Notes under the pieces: generated by a model
What the model was told of the DNA's origin: nothing
Database searches by the model: none
What the model saw: the letters and a program-made list of their open reading frames with translations, nothing else
Position numbers and translations under genes: made by a program
NCBI RefSeq assembly: GCF_036108815.1
Contig: NZ_CP107985.1
Span: 7,747,501 to 7,811,500, forward strand
Source: Streptomyces sp. NBC_00353
Lineage (GTDB): Bacteria > Actinomycetota > Actinomycetes > Streptomycetales > Streptomycetaceae
Direction: 5' to 3'
Length of the DNA: 64,000 nucleotides
Shown: piece by piece, positions 59,883 to 64,000 of the stretch
Layout: each line of letters opens with the position of its first letter
Position numbering within the stretch: the first letter of the stretch is position 1

Positions 59883-61706
59883 TCAGCGGCCCTCCTCCAG
59901 GTCGAGCGCCGCGTCGAGCGTGGTGGCGGCCATGATCAGGGACAGGTGGGTGAACGCCTGCGGGAAGTTGCCCAGTTGTTCCCCGCTCGGGCCGATCTCC
60001 TCGGCGAAGAGCCCGACGTGGTTGGCGTAGGTCTGCATCTTCTCGAAGGCGTACCTCGCCAGCGACAGCCGGCCCGCGCGAGCCGTCGCGTCGACGTACA
60101 GGAAGGTGCAGAGACTGAACGTGCCCTCGGAGCCGCGCAGCCCGTCGGGTGAGGCCGCCGGGTCGTAGCGGTAGACGAGGCTGTCCGAGACGAGTGTGCG
60201 GTCCATGGCGTCCAGCGTGGACAGCCAGGCCGGGTCCTTGGGGGCGATGAAGCCGACTCTCGGCATCAACAGCAGCGAGGCGTCCAGCACGTCGCCGCCG
60301 TACTGCTGGACGAAGGCCTTCTCCGACTCGCTCCAGCCACGCTCCATGATCTGCTCGAAGATGGCGTCCCTGGTCCTCGTCCACCTGACGGTGTCGGCAG
60401 GCCTGCGGAAGACGTCCGCCAGGCGAAGCCCGTGGTCGAAGGCGGCCCATGTCATCACCCGGCTGTACGTGAAGTCCTTGCGGCCGCCACGGGTCTCCCA
60501 GATGCCTTCGTCCGGCCGGTCCCAGGCGTCCGCGAGCCAGTCGAGCGTCCTGGTGAGTGCCTTCCAGCCCGAGTAGGTGGCGTGCTGGCTGATCTCGCGG
60601 CCCTGCGACAGTGCGTAGACGGCCTCGCCGTAGATGTCCAGCTGGAGCTGGTCGGCCGCGCCGTTGCCCGCACGGACGGGGTACGAGCCCTGATACCCCT
60701 CGAAGTGCGTCAGGGTCTGCTCGGGCAGGTTCGGGTCACCGTCCACCCGGTACATGGTCTGCAGCGGCTCCCCGCCCTTCCCCTCGCGCTCGTGCAGCCG
60801 GGCGACCAGCCAGTGGACGAACGCGGCCGCCTCCTCGACGAACCCGAGGTCCATCAGGGCACGCACGGACAGCGAACCGTCGCGGATCCAGGTGTACCGG
60901 TAGTCCCAGTTGCGCTCTCCGCCGACCTGTTCCGGCAGCCCCATGGTCGGCGCAGCGACCATGGCTCCGGTGGGGGCGTAGATGAGCAGCTTCAGGGTGA
61001 TGGCCGAGCGGTGTACGAGCTCGGGCCACCGGCCCCGGTAGCGCGAGGTGCGCAGCCACGCCTTCCAGAAGTGGACGACGTCCCAGGACCGTGCGGTGAT
61101 CCCCTCGACGGTCAGGGGCGGGGGAGCCTCGCCGCCCGGATCGCAGACGGTGAACACGACGCTGCCGATCTCGCCCGCCTTCAGGGTCACCGTGCCCCGA
61201 ACGTCTCGGCCGTCGCGCTCCAGTGGGAAGGTGCTCTGCAGGTGGGCGCTGATGCCAGGGGCCCGGAAGAGGGCGCCGTCGGGACCGAGGTCGAGCTCGT
61301 GCTCGGCCCGGCCGTAGTCGAAACGTGGCCGGCACCGGAGCGTGAAACCGACGGTCCCACGCACGACCCGCACCACACGGACCAGGGTGTGCCGGTCGGT
61401 GGCGGTACCCGTCCGGTCGGGAGGCATGTAGTCGACCACTTCGCCCACCCCGTCCGGCGACATGAACCGGGTCACCAGGACCGCCGTGTCGGGGTAGTAG
61501 AGCTGCTTGCAACTGATGTCGGGCTGCTCCGGAGCCAGCTGGAAATACCCCCCGCGCTCGACGTCGAGCAGCGCCGCGAAGATGCTGGGTGAGTCGAACC
61601 GGGGAGCGGCGAACCAGTCGATGACACCCCGGGACGAGACGAGCGCGGCAGTCTGCAGATCGCCGACCAGCCCGTGCTCGGCGATCGGCGGATAGCGTTC
61701 GTCCAT
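59883..61706 (-). CDS. GH15 glucoamylase/trehalase-type glycoside hydrolase
   Basis: A 607-residue (alpha/alpha)6-barrel glycosidase with an N-terminal beta domain (about 1-240). It starts MDERYPPIAEHGLVGDL and has RNWDYRYTWIRDGS. The probable acid is Glu404 (GIWETRGG) and the base is Glu576 (SGEQLGNFPQAF). No signal peptide, so it is cytoplasmic. In actinobacteria, this GH15 group includes trehalases as well as glucoamylases, so the substrate may be trehalose. The ATG at 61706 follows GGAG by 7 bases; an upstream ATG is rejected. Confidence 0.9.
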   Translation of the reverse strand: MDERYPPIAEHGLVGDLQTAALVSSRGVIDWFAAPRFDSPSIFAALLDVERGGYFQLAPEQPDISCKQLYYPDTAVLVTRFMSPDGVGEVVDYMPPDRTGTATDRHTLVRVVRVVRGTVGFTLRCRPRFDYGRAEHELDLGPDGALFRAPGISAHLQSTFPLERDGRDVRGTVTLKAGEIGSVVFTVCDPGGEAPPPLTVEGITARSWDVVHFWKAWLRTSRYRGRWPELVHRSAITLKLLIYAPTGAMVAAPTMGLPEQVGGERNWDYRYTWIRDGSLSVRALMDLGFVEEAAAFVHWLVARLHEREGKGGEPLQTMYRVDGDPNLPEQTLTHFEGYQGSYPVRAGNGAADQLQLDIYGEAVYALSQGREISQHATYSGWKALTRTLDWLADAWDRPDEGIWETRGGRKDFTYSRVMTWAAFDHGLRLADVFRRPADTVRWTRTRDAIFEQIMERGWSESEKAFVQQYGGDVLDASLLLMPRVGFIAPKDPAWLSTLDAMDRTLVSDSLVYRYDPAASPDGLRGSEGTFSLCTFLYVDATARAGRLSLARYAFEKMQTYANHVGLFAEEIGPSGEQLGNFPQAFTHLSLIMAATTLDAALDLEEGR

Positions 61707-62053
61707 AGTGGCTCCGGTGGTAGGCGGCCCCGAGCCCCACCCACCACTATCCGACAGAACGGATCCCCGCGCCTGGGCTGCCCGGGGCACGGGCGTCGCC
61801 CGTCGGACGGCGTCACGGCGTAACCGCTCGACCACACCGCGGCCCTGGTGCAGTGGGCGGGCGGCCGGGCCGTGTTACCGCCACGCATGCCCCCCGTGGG
61901 CGAACTTGCCCGGCCATTCGGGCAGGGCGCTCGTGTCCCGCTTGACTCGCCAGGTCGTTGTCCGCACGCTCCCGAGTGGCGGCCGTCGGCCCGGCCGCCA
62001 CCCAGCCCGGGCTTGCGGGCCGTCCGCCTTCGAGCAGACCGAGGAGGCCACGC
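61707..62053. other. 347-base divergent gap between GH15 and epimerase genes
   Basis: No gene is recognised. It contains an inverted repeat TGCCCG-GCCATT-CGGGCA (61907-61924), a possible operator, and the epimerase ribosome site GAGGAGG at 62041-62047. No confident promoter boxes were identified. Confidence 0.45.
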
Positions 62054-62974
62054 GTGCACGAGAGCCGGACCGGACGACAGCTGACTCTCCGCCATGGGGA
62101 CCGGAGCGCGGTCGTCGTCGAACTCGGAGCGGCCCTACGCCATTACGCCGTCGGCGACCGGATCGTACTCGACGGATTCGCCCGGGACGACCGGATCACC
62201 GGCGGGCGCGGTCAGATCCTCGTGCCGTGGCCCAACCGGATTCAGGACGGCCGCTACCACTGGGACGGGCAGGACCAGCAACTGCCGCTGACCGAACCGG
62301 AGAACGGCAACGCAATCCACGGCCTGCTCCGCTGGACATCGTGGCGGATCGTCGAGGCGCAGGACGACCGGGCGGTGCTCGATGTCTCCCTGTGGCCCCA
62401 GCCCGGCTATCCCTTCCACCTCCGGGTCCGCGCCGAGTACACCCTGGACGACGACGGCCTCGGTGTGGCCGTCGTCGCACGCAACCTCGGTGAGAACGCC
62501 GCACCCTACGGGGTCGGCCAGCACCCCTACCTCACGGTCGGCACCGGGACCGTGGACGACGCGCTGCTGACCGTACCGGCGCGGACGCGACTGCGCACCG
62601 GCGAGCGGGGGCTGCCGGTCGCTGCCGAACCGGTCCAGGGCACTCCCTACGACTTCCGTACGCCTCGAACCATCGGGACCCAGCGGCTGGACACCCCGTT
62701 CGGCGACCTCGACCGGGATGCGCGCGGGCGGGCCGTGGTGAGCCTCGCCCATTCGTCCGGCGCATGGGGTACCGACGTATGGCTCGGCGAGGGCGCCGAT
62801 CACGTCCAGCTGTACACCGGTGACACCCTGCCCGAAGGGGAGCGGCGCCGCTCCGTCGCCATCGAGCCGATGTCGTGCCCGCCGGACGCGTTCCGCAGTG
62901 GCACGGGACTTGTCACTCTGGGGCCCGGTGAGGAGCACACGGTCCGCTGGGGGATCACCCCGTGGCAGGAATGA
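62054..62974 (+). CDS. Aldose 1-epimerase (galactose mutarotase) family
   Basis: A 306-residue beta-sandwich enzyme that interconverts alpha and beta anomers of hexoses. It has conserved PWPNRIQDGRYHWDG, NAIHGLL (substrate His), YGVGQHPYLTVG (catalytic His) and EPMSCPPDAF (catalytic Glu). The start is GTG 62054 with GAGGAGG 7 bases before. It faces the GH15 hydrolase, so sugars released by that enzyme, or by the beta-galactosidase, could be its substrates. It is related to the bacterial YihR/GalM group. Confidence 0.9.
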   Translation: MHESRTGRQLTLRHGDRSAVVVELGAALRHYAVGDRIVLDGFARDDRITGGRGQILVPWPNRIQDGRYHWDGQDQQLPLTEPENGNAIHGLLRWTSWRIVEAQDDRAVLDVSLWPQPGYPFHLRVRAEYTLDDDGLGVAVVARNLGENAAPYGVGQHPYLTVGTGTVDDALLTVPARTRLRTGERGLPVAAEPVQGTPYDFRTPRTIGTQRLDTPFGDLDRDARGRAVVSLAHSSGAWGTDVWLGEGADHVQLYTGDTLPEGERRRSVAIEPMSCPPDAFRSGTGLVTLGPGEEHTVRWGITPWQE

Positions 62975-63073
62975 CGGTCGCGCCGCGGTGCTCGATGCTG
63001 CCCGGTCCGCGGTTCGCCGGCGGCAGGAGCATCCACCGGCTCGTCGGATGACCCGGCACCACGGAGGCGCCGC

Positions 63074-64000
63074 ATGACGACGGATCAGGTCCTCATGGGC
63101 GTGGGGCTGACCCTGGTCCTCGCCGTCGGATCGCAGATCCTGGCAGGGCGGCTGCGTATCCCGGCGCTCATCGTGCTGCTGCCGGTCGGGTTCGCCGCCG
63201 GCGCGGTGGTGGACGAGCTCGACCCGCAGCGGCTGCTGGGGCCGGCGTTCTCCCCTCTCGTGTCGCTCGCCGTCGCGGTGATCCTCTACGACGCGGGCCT
63301 CGGGCTCGATCTCAGGAAGCTGAAGGGGCATACCCGCCGTGTCGTCATCAGGCTGATCTGGATCGGGGTCCTGATCACCTGGGTGCTCGGCACGCTCCTC
63401 GCCATACCGCTGCTGGGCATGGACCGGCGGGCGGCCGTCATGCTGGGCGCGATCCTGGTGGTCTCCGGACCGACCGTGGTCGGGCCGCTGCTCAGCTTCG
63501 TCCGGCCGAAGGAGCGGCCGCAGCACATCCTGGTCTGGGAGGGCTCCCTCATCGACCCGGTCGGCGGCATCCTGGGAGCGCTCGTCTTCCATCTCGTCGA
63601 GGCGAGCACCGGTCGTCACGTCGGCAGCGGAGCGCTGAACTTCCTCGGCAGCGTCGGTGTCGGGATGGCGGGCGGCATCGTCGGAACCGCGCTGCTGTGG
63701 GTGCTGTTCCGCCGGCTCCTGCCCGGCGAGATCCTCGGGACCACGGCCCAGCTCGCCGCGGTGATCGCGGTGGCGGCCTTCTGCGACGTCGTCCGCGAGG
63801 ACTCCGGACTCATCGCCGCCGTGATGATGGGCCTGGCCGTCGCCAACCTTCCGCGTTTCGACGTCCCGGCACGCCGGCCCTTCTTCGAGACATTGGTCAG
63901 TCTGATTCTCGGCCTGCTCTTCATCTCCATCTCGGCCACCGTCACCCCGCAGTCGCTGCGGCACGTGGTGCTTCCCGCGCTGGGCCTCACCGTTGTCCTC
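63074..64000 (+). CDS. Cation/proton antiporter (CPA1/CPA2 type), cut by right edge
   Basis: The N-terminal 309 residues of a Na+(K+)/H+ antiporter. About eight or nine hydrophobic helices are visible, with the core LAVAVILYDAGLGLDLRKL, the discontinuous-helix region LGAILVVSGPTVVGPLL and LVWEGSLIDPVGGILGALVF. The Asp-containing motifs are the usual ion-binding sites. GGAGG precedes the ATG at 63074. The C-terminus, which in relatives may carry a TrkA-type regulatory domain, is outside the window. No partner gene is visible. Confidence 0.9.
   Translation, partial: MTTDQVLMGVGLTLVLAVGSQILAGRLRIPALIVLLPVGFAAGAVVDELDPQRLLGPAFSPLVSLAVAVILYDAGLGLDLRKLKGHTRRVVIRLIWIGVLITWVLGTLLAIPLLGMDRRAAVMLGAILVVSGPTVVGPLLSFVRPKERPQHILVWEGSLIDPVGGILGALVFHLVEASTGRHVGSGALNFLGSVGVGMAGGIVGTALLWVLFRRLLPGEILGTTAQLAAVIAVAAFCDVVREDSGLIAAVMMGLAVANLPRFDVPARRPFFETLVSLILGLLFISISATVTPQSLRHVVLPALGLTVVL

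Overview
The window is chromosomal DNA from a Streptomyces-type actinomycete. It is very GC-rich, with strong third-position G/C bias that creates long antisense open frames. GTG starts are common, and the markers are actinobacterial: an AfsR/SARP-type regulator, a SoxR without an adjacent soxS, a mycothiol-dependent formaldehyde dehydrogenase, and many TetR/GntR regulators. From memory, S. coelicolor soxR is SCO1697 and its gluconate operon is SCO1678-1680, so the stretch from about 8 to 46 kb probably matches that core region. That match was not checked here. No rRNA, tRNA, insertion sequence, prophage or CRISPR array was seen.

Left part (1-20 kb): the left edge cuts an AfsR-like BTAD/ATPase regulator. 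Next is a translationally coupled pair of secreted proteins, a subtilisin-like protease and an FG-GAP repeat protein. An aldehyde dehydrogenase/alcohol dehydrogenase pair and an MHS-family transporter follow. A leftward TetR-ArsR-EamA-PPK2 operon faces an acyl-CoA dehydrogenase gene. After that come a YiaA-like membrane protein, a second TetR facing a MaoC hydratase, and soxR.

Middle (20-45 kb): a secreted penicillin-acylase-type enzyme and a Tat-exported NamZ-type muramidase are convergent. Then comes a five-gene acyl-CoA unit (SDR, acyl-CoA synthetase, TetR; facing it an APH-type kinase and an acyl-CoA dehydrogenase). Its composition resembles the pathway that degrades levulinate and 4-hydroxyacids through 4-phosphoacyl-CoA. 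It is followed by a glucarate-dehydratase-like enzyme, a quinone reductase, a DMT transporter, NUDIX and two DUF202 proteins, an FAD dehydrogenase, two tiny secreted SH3-like proteins, an ASCH protein, a TPR-like protein, an APC permease, a molybdopterin/cytochrome b pair, and the gluconate genes gntP-gntK facing gntR.

Right part (45-64 kb): a TetR faces an APC permease and an amidohydrolase. Then come mscR plus a metallo-beta-lactamase-fold hydrolase, an RluA-type pseudouridine synthase, a GH2 beta-galactosidase, a glucose-dehydrogenase-like SDR, cytochrome bd oxidase (cydAB), a GH15 glucoamylase/trehalase, an aldose 1-epimerase, and a cation/proton antiporter cut by the right edge.

The most informative layer is regulatory. 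Three different TetR-type operator sequences recur (8.7/16.4 kb; 18.0/19.2 kb; 11.4/25.0/30.6 kb), always in promoters of oxidation or transport genes beside a TetR gene. They suggest three interleaved small regulons for acyl and aldehyde catabolism. A LacI-type operator lies inside the beta-galactosidase promoter although no lacI gene is in view.
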